A DNA stretch of 64,000 bases from Streptosporangiaceae bacterium NEAU-GS5. Its GTDB lineage: Bacteria > Actinomycetota > Actinomycetes > Streptosporangiales > Streptosporangiaceae. The position numbers and the translations under genes were made by a program. Positions 25,177 through 33,968 of the stretch are shown here, one piece after another (positions within the stretch are counted from its first letter, which is position 1; every line of letters starts with the position of its first letter). Location: NCBI GenBank assembly GCA_017592665.1, contig JAGFNW010000015.1, positions 124,001 through 188,000 on the forward strand, read 5' to 3'. A model generated the notes under the pieces. That model saw nothing but the letters and a program-made list of their open reading frames with translations. It had not been told where the DNA came from and did not search any database.

Positions 25177-26214
25177 TCAGCGGGCGCGGCGGGCTATGAA
25201 GGTGATGGCGGCTATGGCGGCGAGCGCGACGGAGACCCAGAGGAGGAGGCCGGTGGGGCTGGGGCCGGTCGAGCCGTTGGCCGTGTCGTTGGTCGTGTCG
25301 TTGGCCGAGGTTTCGGCGACAGGCTTGAGGGCCGCCGATGGCTGGGGGGTGGGGGGCGGGGATTGTGTGGGGATCGCGTCGGCCGGCAGGGGGATTTCGT
25401 AGACCGGGCTGTGCCGGCCTTCGGAACCGGTCAGCAGGGATTTGCCGTCCCGGGTGTAGGTGATCGACTCTGACTGGGCCAGGCTGGGCACGTCGAGTTT
25501 GGCGATCAGGTCGTCGGGGGCCCGGAAGAGCGACGCGGAGAAGTAGGTGCGGATCACGAAGGACGAGCCGTCGGGGGCGTAGGCGGCGTCCGTGGCCATG
25601 ATGGGCGCCGAGCCCACCCGCTTGAGGATGTTGACGCGGTCGCTTCGCAGTTGGCGCGGGGCCGCGTAGATCGAGCCGCTGAATTCCTTGCTTATGACGT
25701 AGAGCCGCCCGGTGCGCGGGTTGACCATCACGCCTTCGGCGTTGCGGCCCCCGCCGGCGTAGCGGAACCGGTAGCGGACCGCCTGGACCGTGGCGTCGCG
25801 CAGGGTCGTGGGCTCGACGACCTTGTAAATCGACACGTCCGGCCAGGCGCCTTCGAGGTTGTCGCCGATGTCGGCGAGCCAGAGGACACCGTGCCCGTTT
25901 TCGACGGAGGCGGCCATGGCCTCCCAGTCGCGGGCGACCGCGCCGGCGACATCGAACGTGGCCTTGGTCCGCCCGCGCATGTCGACCGCGAAGAATCGCG
26001 GCCCGTCACCGCTGTCGTTGTGGGTGTAGACGATGCCCGGATGCGTGGGCGACATGGCGAGCCCGCTGGACTCCGTGATCCGCGCGTCGCGGAAGTGGAA
26101 CAGCGCCTTCTCGTCGTCCGCCACAGCGGGCCGAGGGCCCACGCCGAGTAGCGTGACCAGCGCGATCAGCGTCGTCACCATGGCCGCCGCCGCGCGCCCC
26201 CGTTTCACCGCCAT
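25177..26214 (-). CDS. Secreted, C-terminally anchored protein of unknown function (propeller-like)
   Basis: The 345-residue protein has a signal peptide (~residues 1-33, ending VGPRPAVADD), an extracellular domain with repeated beta-type segments such as SSGLAMSPTHPGIVYTHNDSG, LWLADIGDNLEGAWPDVSIY and NAEGVMVNPRTGRLYVISK that suggest a beta-propeller, a Pro/Thr/Asn-rich stalk, and a C-terminal TM helix (LLLWVSVALAAIAAITFIA) with a basic end. ATG 26214 is chosen because the upstream GTG at 26247 would overlap the preceding gene. It follows an HxlR regulator gene with seven bases between them. No enzymatic function can be proposed. Confidence 0.75.
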   Translation of the reverse strand: MAVKRGRAAAAMVTTLIALVTLLGVGPRPAVADDEKALFHFRDARITESSGLAMSPTHPGIVYTHNDSGDGPRFFAVDMRGRTKATFDVAGAVARDWEAMAASVENGHGVLWLADIGDNLEGAWPDVSIYKVVEPTTLRDATVQAVRYRFRYAGGGRNAEGVMVNPRTGRLYVISKEFSGSIYAAPRQLRSDRVNILKRVGSAPIMATDAAYAPDGSSFVIRTYFSASLFRAPDDLIAKLDVPSLAQSESITYTRDGKSLLTGSEGRHSPVYEIPLPADAIPTQSPPPTPQPSAALKPVAETSANDTTNDTANGSTGPSPTGLLLWVSVALAAIAAITFIARRAR

Positions 26215-26221
26215 GCGGTCA

Positions 26222-26689
26222 TCATTCCCGATCGACGCGCCGCGCACCCGGCCCGGGCACGATCTGGACCTCTCCGCCCCCGGTCAGGGCATGCCCGGCC
26301 GTACAAGTCGGGACAAGCCGGACCTCGTGCCCGCAGCCGTTGTGCACGGCGCGGACGGGCGGCTCCTCCGACAGGTGCCGGTCGCCCCACGCGATCAGCG
26401 CCAGCAGGACCGGCAGCAGTTCGGCGCCCCTCGGCGTCATCACATACTCCTGGTGGGGCCTGCGACCCTCCTCCGCGTACGGCATGCGCTCCAGAACGCC
26501 GTTGGCGACCAGGGCGCCCAGCCGCGCGCTCAGGATGTTGCGGGCGATGCCGAGGTGGGCCGACAGCTCGTCGAAGCGGCGGATGCCCCGGCTGACGTCG
26601 CGGAGGATGAGCAGCGTCCACCGGTCGCCCACGATGTCGGCGGCACGCGCGATCGAACAGTGGCCACTGTCCAGGTCTGCCCAGTTCAC
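26222..26689 (-). CDS. HxlR-family transcriptional regulator
   Basis: The 155-residue winged-helix protein has the family N-terminus with a conserved Cys (HCSIARAADIVGDRWTLLILRDV), recognition region RFDELSAHLGIARNILSARL and wing (EEGRRPHQEYVMTPRG). A C-terminal extension with two Cys-containing segments (NGCGHEVRLVPTCTAGHAL) could be a metal or redox site. It is divergent from an aldo/keto reductase gene; the 78-base space between them holds two inverted repeats. HxlR regulators usually sense aldehydes, quinones or redox state, which fits a reductase as target. Confidence 0.9.
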   Translation of the reverse strand: MNWADLDSGHCSIARAADIVGDRWTLLILRDVSRGIRRFDELSAHLGIARNILSARLGALVANGVLERMPYAEEGRRPHQEYVMTPRGAELLPVLLALIAWGDRHLSEEPPVRAVHNGCGHEVRLVPTCTAGHALTGGGEVQIVPGPGARRVDRE

Positions 26690-26702
26690 ATCGTTCAGTC
26701 TA

Positions 26703-26749
26703 TTGAGTAGTCAAATGCAACTCAGCCTGTCGACTGGAGTCCGCTCCAG
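26703..26749. promoter_or_regulatory. Two inverted repeats in the HxlR / aldo-keto reductase divergent promoter
   Basis: The space between the divergent genes holds TTGA-GTAG-TCAA (26703-26714) and CTGGAG-TCCG-CTCCAG (26734-26749), the second a perfect 6-base-pair inverted repeat with 4-base spacer. They lie ~30 bases apart and on either side of where promoters of both genes should be. HxlR proteins bind as dimers to such repeats; binding here is inferred. Confidence 0.5.
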
Positions 26750-26767
26750 GTACTTAGTGTTGATGCC

Positions 26768-27736
26768 ATGGAATACGGACAGCTTGGCCGTACCGGCCTC
26801 AAGGTCAGCAAGCTCTGCCTGGGCACCATGAACTTCGGTCCCCTGACGACGCAGGAGGACTCCTTCACGATCATGGATCGGGCTCACGAGCTGGGCATCA
26901 ACTTCTTCGACTCCGCCAACGTCTACGGACGCAGCGCGGGGCTCGGCGCGACCGAGGAGATCGTCGGCCGCTGGTTCGCCTCGGGGGGCGGACGGCGCGA
27001 CAAGACGGTCATCGCCACCAAGCTCTACGGCGCCATGGGTCAATGGCCTAACGAGGATCGCCTGTCGGCGCTGAACATCCGCCGCGCGTGCGAGGCCTCG
27101 CTGCGCCGCCTGCAGACCGACTACATCGACATCTATCAGGCGCACCATGTCGACCGGTATACGCCGTTCGACGAATTCTGGGAGGCCATGGAGGTCCTCC
27201 GGCAGCAAGGAAAGATCATCTACGTCGGCTCGTCCAACTTCGCCGGCTGGCACCTGGCCAAGGCGCAGGAGTCGGCCCGCCGACGGGGCATTCTCGGCCT
27301 GGCCAGCGAGCAGAGCCACTACAACCTGCTGAACCGCGCCGTCGAAATGGAACTGCTGCCGGCCGCCGAGGACTACGGCATCGGCGTGATCCCGTGGAGC
27401 CCGCTTGCCAGCGGGCTGCTCGCCGGCGTGCTGCGCAAGAGTGAGCGGCCCCGCTCGTCGGCCGAGCACATGGAGCGCCAGCTGGACCTTCACCGCGACA
27501 AGATCGAGCGTTACGAGGCCTTCTGCGACGAACTCGGAGAGGAGCCGACCAACGTGGCCCTGGCCTGGCTGCTCAGCCGTCCGGCCGTCACCGCGCCGAT
27601 CATCGGGCCGCGTACGCTCGAGCAGCTCGACGGGTCCATCCGCGCCGTGGAGATCAGTCTGGACGAGAAGGCGCTCGCCCGCCTCGATGAGATCTTCCCG
27701 GGTCACCGTACGGCCCCCGAGGATTACGCCTGGTAG
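26768..27736 (+). CDS. Aldo/keto reductase
   Basis: The 322-residue NADPH-dependent (beta/alpha)8-barrel reductase begins MEYGQLGRTGLKVSKLCLGT. The catalytic tetrad is visible as Asp and Tyr in FFDSANVYG, Lys in ATKLYG and His in YQAHHVDR; the C-terminal cofactor region is APIIGPRTLEQLDGSI. It resembles the YhdN/YccK-type general aldehyde reductases. It is divergent from, and probably controlled by, the HxlR gene, so a role in aldehyde or quinone detoxification is likely but inferred. Confidence 0.92.
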   Translation: MEYGQLGRTGLKVSKLCLGTMNFGPLTTQEDSFTIMDRAHELGINFFDSANVYGRSAGLGATEEIVGRWFASGGGRRDKTVIATKLYGAMGQWPNEDRLSALNIRRACEASLRRLQTDYIDIYQAHHVDRYTPFDEFWEAMEVLRQQGKIIYVGSSNFAGWHLAKAQESARRRGILGLASEQSHYNLLNRAVEMELLPAAEDYGIGVIPWSPLASGLLAGVLRKSERPRSSAEHMERQLDLHRDKIERYEAFCDELGEEPTNVALAWLLSRPAVTAPIIGPRTLEQLDGSIRAVEISLDEKALARLDEIFPGHRTAPEDYAW

Positions 27737-27746
27737 AGCCGTTTCG

Positions 27747-27833
27747 TCATCCTTGGACGAGCGCGCCGATGATCACGATGAGCACGAGCAACGCCAGCAC
27801 CGAGGGAAGCAGCCAGCGACGGGGACGGTCCAC
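27747..27833 (-). CDS. Putative 28-residue single-pass membrane peptide
   Basis: A GTG at 27833, nine bases after the thpR stop, opens a frame VDRPRRWLLPSVLALLVLIV ending IIGALVQG: three basic residues followed by an uninterrupted hydrophobic helix of about 19 residues. This is the shape of an actinobacterial small membrane protein. No convincing ribosome site is visible, so coupling to thpR would be needed for expression. Similar tiny proteins are often missed in annotation; confidence is modest. Confidence 0.4.
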   Translation of the reverse strand: MDRPRRWLLPSVLALLVLIVIIGALVQG

Positions 27834-27842
27834 GGGTCGAGC

Positions 27843-28379
27843 CTAATCGCGCTTGCCCAGTGGATAGGCCGCAACCGGCTCATATCTCACCTGCGGCCCG
27901 AGGTGGCTCCGTACGAGATGGACGGCGTCCGCCTGCCAGGCAGAGCCCTGGAAGCCGGCCATCTCGGCCACCAGGGGCCGCAGGTCGTGCGGCTCGCGGG
28001 ATCGGGCGAGGGTGAGGTGCGCGTGGAAGCGCTTGCGGTCCACCTGCCCGGCCCCCGCCCGCCCGGCCCCGGCCGCGACCGACTCGGCCAGCCGGGTGAG
28101 CTCGCCGGCCACGCCCACCCAGAACACCCGGCCTCGCGGCGCGGACGGGAACGCGCCCGCCCCGCGGAACGCCAGCGTCATGGGCGCGTGGCGGGCCGCG
28201 GCGCGGGCCAGCCGCACGTCGAGCTCAGGGCGGACCGAGTCCGGCACCTCGCCGAGGAAGGCGAGCGTGACGTGCCACAGCGCCGGGTCGATCCAGCGCA
28301 GCCTCGGTAGCACCGCCGACGGTGGTTTGATCTCGGCGAGCGCCTCCGGCGGCGGCAGCAGCGCCACGAACAGCCTCAT
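27843..28379 (-). CDS. thpR: RNA 2',3'-cyclic phosphodiesterase / 2'-5' RNA ligase (LigT-like)
   Basis: The 178-residue protein has the two 2H-phosphoesterase motifs: HVT (36-38, in LWHVTLAFLGEV) and HLT (121-123, in RFHAHLTLARSRE). It starts MRLFVALLPP at ATG 28379, which follows a GGAGG; an earlier in-frame start would add only seven residues. Members hydrolyse 2',3'-cyclic phosphates on RNA ends. It is followed by a tiny membrane-peptide frame and lies downstream of an MFS gene on the same strand, with no sign of a shared operon. Confidence 0.93.
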   Translation of the reverse strand: MRLFVALLPPPEALAEIKPPSAVLPRLRWIDPALWHVTLAFLGEVPDSVRPELDVRLARAAARHAPMTLAFRGAGAFPSAPRGRVFWVGVAGELTRLAESVAAGAGRAGAGQVDRKRFHAHLTLARSREPHDLRPLVAEMAGFQGSAWQADAVHLVRSHLGPQVRYEPVAAYPLGKRD

Positions 28380-28466
28380 GCCTAGTGCCCCTCCCGCCAA
28401 TCCTTGCCCTGTCGCGTCGCTCAGAGCGGCACCGCTCCTTGAGGGCGGACCTTGCCGATCGCGACA

Positions 28467-29804
28467 CTAGATCATGGCCTCACTCAGCACCCGCATGGGC
28501 TTGGCCGCGGCACGCCGGGCCAGGAAACGTGTGATGAGCAGGGCCGTGCAAACCCCGACCATGGTCAGCGTCCCGGCCACGACGACCGCGAGGCGCGGGC
28601 CGCCGAGCTCGGCCAGCCAGCCCACCAGTGGGGAGCCGATGGGCGCGCCGCCCACGAACACCAGCACGTAGAGGCCCATGACCCGGCCGCGCATCTCCGC
28701 CGAGGCGCCCATCTGGACCATGGCGTTGGCCGTCGTGTTGATCGTGATCATCGCCATCCCGGCCGGTATGAGGGCGAGGAGGAATGTCAGGTAGTTCGGC
28801 GCGAATCCGGCGATGACCTGCAGCAGCCCAAAGCTGGTCGCGCCTGCCAGCAGGACCCGCCGGGTGGGCTTGACCCGCCGGGCCGCGAGCAGCGCCCCGC
28901 CGAGCGCCCCGACCGCGAACGAGCTGGAGGCGATGCCGAACGACGACGCGCCCGCGCCGTACACCTCACGGGCCATCAGCGCGATGCTCGTCGAGAAGCT
29001 CTGCGTGAAGACGGCGGCGAAGGCCACCATCAGGATCGGCAGGATCAGGTCGGGCCGCGACGCGACATACCTGAGCCCCTCGCGGAGCTGGCCCTTGGCC
29101 CGGCGCACCGGCTCGGGCGTGCGCAGCTCCGAGCCCCGCATGAGCAGCAGCCCCGAGATGACCGCGGCGAACGACAGCGCGTTGAGCAGGAAGATCGGCC
29201 CGGTGCCCAGCCAGTAGATGAGCACGCCGGCCACCGCGGGCCCGACCACCCGGGCGAGGTTGAAGGTGGAGGCGTTGAGGGCGATGGCGTTCGGCAGATC
29301 CTCACGGCCCACCATTTCGACAACGAACGACTGCCGCGTCGGCACCTCGACGCAGGAGATGCAGCCGAGCGTGAAGGCCATGACGTAGACGTGCCACACC
29401 TGGGCGGCGCCCGTGATGGTCAGCACCCCCATCGACACGGCGAGCAGCCCCATCAGCGACTGGGCGACGATCAGCAGCCGCCGCTTCGGATAGCGGTCGG
29501 CGAGCATGCCGCCCCACAGCCCGAACAGCAGGATCGGCAGGAACTGCAGCGCCACGGTGGTGCCGAGGGCGGTGCCGCTGCCGTTGGTCAAATCGAGGAC
29601 GAGCCAGTCCTGCGCCGTCCGCTGCATCCAGGTGCCGATGTTGGACACGACGCCACCGGCCGCGAACAGCCGGTAGTTGTAGTTGCGCAGCGACCGGAAC
29701 ATGCCGCCCCGGCTCTGGACGGCGTCCGGGGGCTCCTTCGGAGCAGGGTTGAACCACTTGGCCACGTCGGCGGGCGTACGCAATCGCCGGACCGGCGGCC
29801 TCAC
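28467..29804 (-). CDS. MFS efflux transporter (MFS_3/EntS-like)
   Basis: The 445-residue permease begins with ~45 cytosolic residues, then twelve hydrophobic helices from NYNYRLFAAGGVVSNIGTWM onward; the family motif GGMLADRYPKRRLLIVAQ follows TM2 and a matching motif is in the second half. The closest type is the EntS/MFS_3 exporter group. Its GTG start overlaps the stop of the upstream MarR gene (GTGA), which makes this a regulator/efflux pair typical of drug or metabolite export. Confidence 0.9.
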   Translation of the reverse strand: MRPPVRRLRTPADVAKWFNPAPKEPPDAVQSRGGMFRSLRNYNYRLFAAGGVVSNIGTWMQRTAQDWLVLDLTNGSGTALGTTVALQFLPILLFGLWGGMLADRYPKRRLLIVAQSLMGLLAVSMGVLTITGAAQVWHVYVMAFTLGCISCVEVPTRQSFVVEMVGREDLPNAIALNASTFNLARVVGPAVAGVLIYWLGTGPIFLLNALSFAAVISGLLLMRGSELRTPEPVRRAKGQLREGLRYVASRPDLILPILMVAFAAVFTQSFSTSIALMAREVYGAGASSFGIASSSFAVGALGGALLAARRVKPTRRVLLAGATSFGLLQVIAGFAPNYLTFLLALIPAGMAMITINTTANAMVQMGASAEMRGRVMGLYVLVFVGGAPIGSPLVGWLAELGGPRLAVVVAGTLTMVGVCTALLITRFLARRAAAKPMRVLSEAMI

Positions 29805-30244
29805 ATCATGGACAGCTTCTCCAGGACCGGGGCGGCGGCGCGCAGGGACGCCCGCTCCTCGGCCGTCAGCTCCTTGATGCGCTGGTGCAGCCAGGCCTCC
29901 TTCAGCCGGCGCTCCTCCTTCAGGAGCTCCGCCCCGGCCTCCGTCACGCTGACCGTCACCTGCCGGCGATCGTTTGGGTGTGGCGAGCGCGCGACCAGCC
30001 CGCGCTCCTCCAGATTGGCGATCACGCGGGTCATCGAGGGCGGCTGGACCTTCTCCTGGTCGGCCAGCTCGCCGGGGGTCATCGAGCCGTTGCGCTCGAC
30101 GGACGACAGGGTCGCAAGCTGGGTCGGCGTCAGCACGTGGCCCACGGCCTGTTTGCGCAACCTGCGGTTGAGGCGTGCCAGTGACACGCGCAGTGCGGAC
30201 GCCAGCGCGGCGTCGCCGCGCGGTGTGCTCGGATTCGTTAGCAT
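29801..30244 (-). CDS. MarR-family transcriptional regulator
   Basis: The 147-residue protein has the MarR winged helix: LTPTQLATLSSVERNGSMTP, recognition helix SMTRVIANLEERGLV and wing ARSPHPNDRRQVTVSVTEAG, with long dimerisation helices at both ends. It is cotranscribed with the MFS gene downstream. A perfect inverted repeat spans its own start codon, so autorepression is likely and a ligand exported by the MFS protein would release it. Confidence 0.93.
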   Translation of the reverse strand: MLTNPSTPRGDAALASALRVSLARLNRRLRKQAVGHVLTPTQLATLSSVERNGSMTPGELADQEKVQPPSMTRVIANLEERGLVARSPHPNDRRQVTVSVTEAGAELLKEERRLKEAWLHQRIKELTAEERASLRAAAPVLEKLSMM

Positions 30245-30264
30245 GAGTCATTACCTCTGCTAAC
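30237..30264. promoter_or_regulatory. Probable MarR operator
   Basis: GTTAGCA (30237-30243) and TGCTAAC (30258-30264) are perfect inverted arms separated by 14 bases, AT-richer than the surroundings. The regulator's ATG is complementary to 30242-30244, so bound MarR would cover the start codon and ribosome site (AGAGG). Arm sequence and spacing fit sites reported for MarR dimers. Confidence 0.6.
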
Positions 30265-30308
30265 TATAGGCTCCATCACGGCATTCCTCCAAAGCCAAAG
30301 TCCAAACA

Positions 30309-30340
30309 TACGGCCCAGGCCCGGCCAGGCCTGGGCCGTA
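30309..30340 (-). terminator. Strong GC hairpin after the NCS2 permease gene
   Basis: Arms of 13 perfectly paired bases (TACGGCCCAGGCC / GGCCTGGGCCGTA) enclose a 6-base loop CGGCCA. It lies three bases beyond the permease stop and about 60 bases upstream of the MarR start on the same strand, so it should end the permease transcript. There is no U-run. Confidence 0.7.
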
Positions 30341-30343
30341 CGG

Positions 30344-31816
30344 CTACAGGAGAACGCCCTTGATGGGTTCGAGGGCGAAGTAGAGCAGGAAGAGAACGGC
30401 GACCAGCCAGAGAAGGGGGTGTACTTCCCTGGCCTTGCCGCGGAGGGCCTTGATGATGACGTAGCTGATGAAGCCGGCGCCGATGCCGACCGTGATCGAG
30501 TACGTGAACGGCATCAGCACGATGGTCAGGAACGCCGGGATCGCGATCTCGAAGTCGGTGAAGTCGATCTCCCTGATCTGGGTCATCATCAGGAAGCCGA
30601 CCACGACCAGGGCCGGGGTCGCGGCCTCGAACGGCACGATCTCGGTGAGCGGCGCGAAGAACATCGCCAGCAGGAACAGCAGGCCCGTGACCACGCTGGC
30701 CAGACCCGTGCGGGCGCCTTCGCCGACGCCGGCGGCCGACTCGATGTACGTCGTGTTCGAGGAGACCGAGGCCGCGCCGCCGGCCGCCGCCGCGAGCGAG
30801 TCGACCAGCAGGATCTCGCGCGTACGCTCCATGGTCCCGTCTTCGCGGACCAGCCCGGCCTGGCGTCCGACGCCCACGATCGTGCCCATGGTGTCGAAGA
30901 AGTCGGCCAGCATGAGCGTGAACACGAACAGCACCGCCGCGAGCCCGCCCACCTTGGCGAACCCGCCGAACAGGCTGAACTGCCCGATCAGCGACAGGTC
31001 CGGCGTCTCCAGCACCTTCGACGGCCACTGCGGAACGGTCAGGCTCCAGCCGTTGGGGTTGACGAGCTTGCCACCGGCGACCTGCGGCCCGGCCTTCGCG
31101 ATCGACTCGACGATGATCGCCAGCAGGGTCGTGCCGATGATGCCCAGCAGGATCGCCCCGCGGACCTTGCGGACCACGAGGACCGCTATCGCGAGCACGC
31201 CGACCACGAAGACGACGGTCGGCCAGCCCGTCAGCGACCCGTTTCCGAGCACGCCCAACTGGACCGGCACCGGCCCGGCCCCCGTGCGCCGCACGAAACC
31301 CGCGTCGACGAACCCGATCAGCGCGATGAACAGGCCGATGCCGACGCTGATCGCGGTCTTCAGCTGGCCGGGGATCGCGTGGAACACCGCCACCCGGAAG
31401 CCCGTGACCACGAGGATCGCGATCACGATGCCTTCGAGGACGATCAGGCCCATGGCGTCTTCCCAGGACATCTGGCTCGCGATGCCGAAGGCCACGAAGG
31501 CGTTCAGGCCGAGGCCGGTGGCGAGCGCGAACGGCACGCGGCCGAACACGCCCATCGCGATCGTCACGATGCCGGCCACGAACGCCGTGCCGGCGGCCAC
31601 GAGTGCGAACTGCGGCGCGTTCCCGTCGCCGAGGAACTGGCCGGTCTTGTCGGCCACGGTCCCGATGATGATGGGGTTGAGGACGACGATGTACGCCATG
31701 GTGAAGAAGGTCGCGAAACCGCCGCGTACCTCCTGGCCGATCGTCGAGCCCCGAGTCGAGATGAAGAAGAAACGGTCGAGGAACCCAGTACTTTGGGGGG
31801 TGACAGAGGTACTCAC
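30344..31816 (-). CDS. NCS2-family purine permease (AzgA/PbuG type)
   Basis: The 490-residue protein has 12-14 hydrophobic segments. The start region GSTIGQEVRGGFATFFTMAYIVVLNP and the FALATGLGLNAFVAFG and DFFDTMGTIVGV motifs are typical of the AzgA-like branch that transports adenine, hypoxanthine and guanine. No riboswitch-like sequence was found in the short upstream region. It is divergent from the DUF2530 gene and ends at a strong hairpin. Substrate assignment to guanine/hypoxanthine is inferred from family. Confidence 0.9.
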   Translation of the reverse strand: MSTSVTPQSTGFLDRFFFISTRGSTIGQEVRGGFATFFTMAYIVVLNPIIIGTVADKTGQFLGDGNAPQFALVAAGTAFVAGIVTIAMGVFGRVPFALATGLGLNAFVAFGIASQMSWEDAMGLIVLEGIVIAILVVTGFRVAVFHAIPGQLKTAISVGIGLFIALIGFVDAGFVRRTGAGPVPVQLGVLGNGSLTGWPTVVFVVGVLAIAVLVVRKVRGAILLGIIGTTLLAIIVESIAKAGPQVAGGKLVNPNGWSLTVPQWPSKVLETPDLSLIGQFSLFGGFAKVGGLAAVLFVFTLMLADFFDTMGTIVGVGRQAGLVREDGTMERTREILLVDSLAAAAGGAASVSSNTTYIESAAGVGEGARTGLASVVTGLLFLLAMFFAPLTEIVPFEAATPALVVVGFLMMTQIREIDFTDFEIAIPAFLTIVLMPFTYSITVGIGAGFISYVIIKALRGKAREVHPLLWLVAVLFLLYFALEPIKGVLL

Positions 31817-31896
31817 GCGCGCAGAGTGTCAGGCGATATCACGTTCGTGAACATCTAGTGGGGCGTTGTTCTCAATTTGTCACACACATGTGCCAT

Positions 31897-31902
31897 TAGG
31901 AT
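31897..31902 (+). promoter_or_regulatory. -10 element for a leaderless DUF2530 transcript
   Basis: TAGGAT at 31897-31902 matches TANNNT and ends six bases before the GTG at 31909, so transcription would begin at or next to the start codon. TTGTCA at 31877-31882 is a plausible -35 but the 14-base spacer is short. No ribosome site precedes the GTG, which supports a leaderless reading. Confidence 0.35.
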
Positions 31903-31908
31903 GATCAC

Positions 31909-32121
31909 GTGACAGAGCGCAAGCCGGATCCCGAGCCGATCAAGACCAATGACGCCCTGGCCATCTGGGTGGGCATCGGCCTGTGGGCGGTCGCGCTGAT
32001 CGTGCTCCTGATCGTCCGGCCCGCCCAGACGTGGTGGATCTGGACGTGCGTGGCCGGCATCGCCGGCGGCCTGTTCGGCCTCTGGTACGTCCGCCGCCGC
32101 GACCGGCGCCCCAAGTCCTGA
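31909..32121 (+). CDS. DUF2530-family small membrane protein
   Basis: The 70-residue protein has a charged N-terminus (MTERKPDPEPIKTNDAL), two membrane helices (~residues 17-36 and 44-60) and a basic tail (YVRRRDRRPKS), which is the actinobacterial DUF2530 pattern. Function unknown. The GTG start has a -10 element six bases upstream. It is divergent from the permease and is followed by a hairpin with T-run before the ABC transporter genes. Confidence 0.85.
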   Translation: MTERKPDPEPIKTNDALAIWVGIGLWAVALIVLLIVRPAQTWWIWTCVAGIAGGLFGLWYVRRRDRRPKS

Positions 32122-32136
32122 CATCCGAGCACATGC

Positions 32137-32170
32137 GCTGACAGCAGCCCTTCGACGCTGTCAGCCTTTT
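32137..32170 (+). terminator. Intrinsic terminator after the DUF2530 gene
   Basis: GCTGACAGC (32137-32145) pairs with GCTGTCAGC (32157-32165) across an 11-base loop, followed by CTTTT. A third copy, GCTGTCAGC, occurs at 32179-32187, between the terminator and the ABC gene, so the same words may also serve as binding sites. Confidence 0.65.
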
Positions 32171-32208
32171 GTGCGAGTGCTGTCAGCGCCCCCCGGCACT
32201 CTGCTCAC

Positions 32209-33155
<947 letters not shown>

Positions 33156-33159
<4 letters not shown>

Positions 33160-33968
33160 CCATCACCGTGGACCAGGCCGCCAGTGTGGCCGTCTCCCCC
33201 GCCACCCGCCCCTTCACCCGCACCCGCCACATCCTCGCGCTCGCGCGCCGCAGCCTGATCAAGACCATGCGCACGCCGGAGCAGCTCATCGACGTGACGC
33301 TGCAGCCCATCATCTTCGTCCTGGTGTACGTCTATCTGCTCGGCGGCGCGGTGGCCGGAAACACCCACGACTACCTGCAGTTCCTGCTCCCCGCGATCAT
33401 GGTGCAGACCGTGCTGTTCGGCGGCATGGCCACCGGGGTGAACCTCAACACCGACATCAAGAAGGGGGTGTTCGACCGGTTCAGGAGCCTGCCGATCGCC
33501 CGGTCGGCACCACTGATCGGCTCGGTGCTCGGCGACCTCATCCGCTATGTCGTCGCCATGGTGTCGTTGTTCATCGCCGGCTACATCCTCGGCTTCCGGA
33601 TCGGCACCAACCTGCCCGCCACGGTGGCCGCCTGCCTGCTGACGATGGGGTTCACGTTCTGCGTGAGCTGGATCATCGTGCTGTTCGGCGTGCTGATGCG
33701 CGAGCCGGGCGGCGTGCAGGGCACGGCCTTCCTGGTCCTGTTCCCCCTCACCTTCGGCACCACCATGATCACTCCGGCCAGCACCCTGCCGGGATGGCTG
33801 CAGACCTGGGTCAACGTCAACCCCGTCAACCACATGATGGAGGCCGCGCGCGGGCTCATGGTCGGCGGCCCGGTCGCCGAGCACCTGCCCTGGGTCGGCT
33901 TCTGGTCGATCGGCCTGCTGGCGGTCTTCGCGCCCCTCGCGGTGCGCGCCTACAGGAGGCGGACCTGA
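33156..33968 (+). CDS. DrrB-like ABC-2 permease
   Basis: The 270-residue permease has six membrane helices, with the ABC-2 landmarks RSLIKTMRTPEQLIDVTLQPIIF, FDRFRSLPIARSAPLIG and NPVNHMMEAARGLMVG near the C-terminus. It is coupled to the ATPase gene and forms a DrrAB-like exporter. Its last 19 bases overlap the 3' end of the convergent AfsR-type regulator gene, so the two genes have no terminator space between them. Confidence 0.93.

Noticed and set aside
31817..31908. Purine riboswitch before the NCS2 permease
   Set aside because: The permease leader is short and shows none of the conserved purine-aptamer junction sequences.
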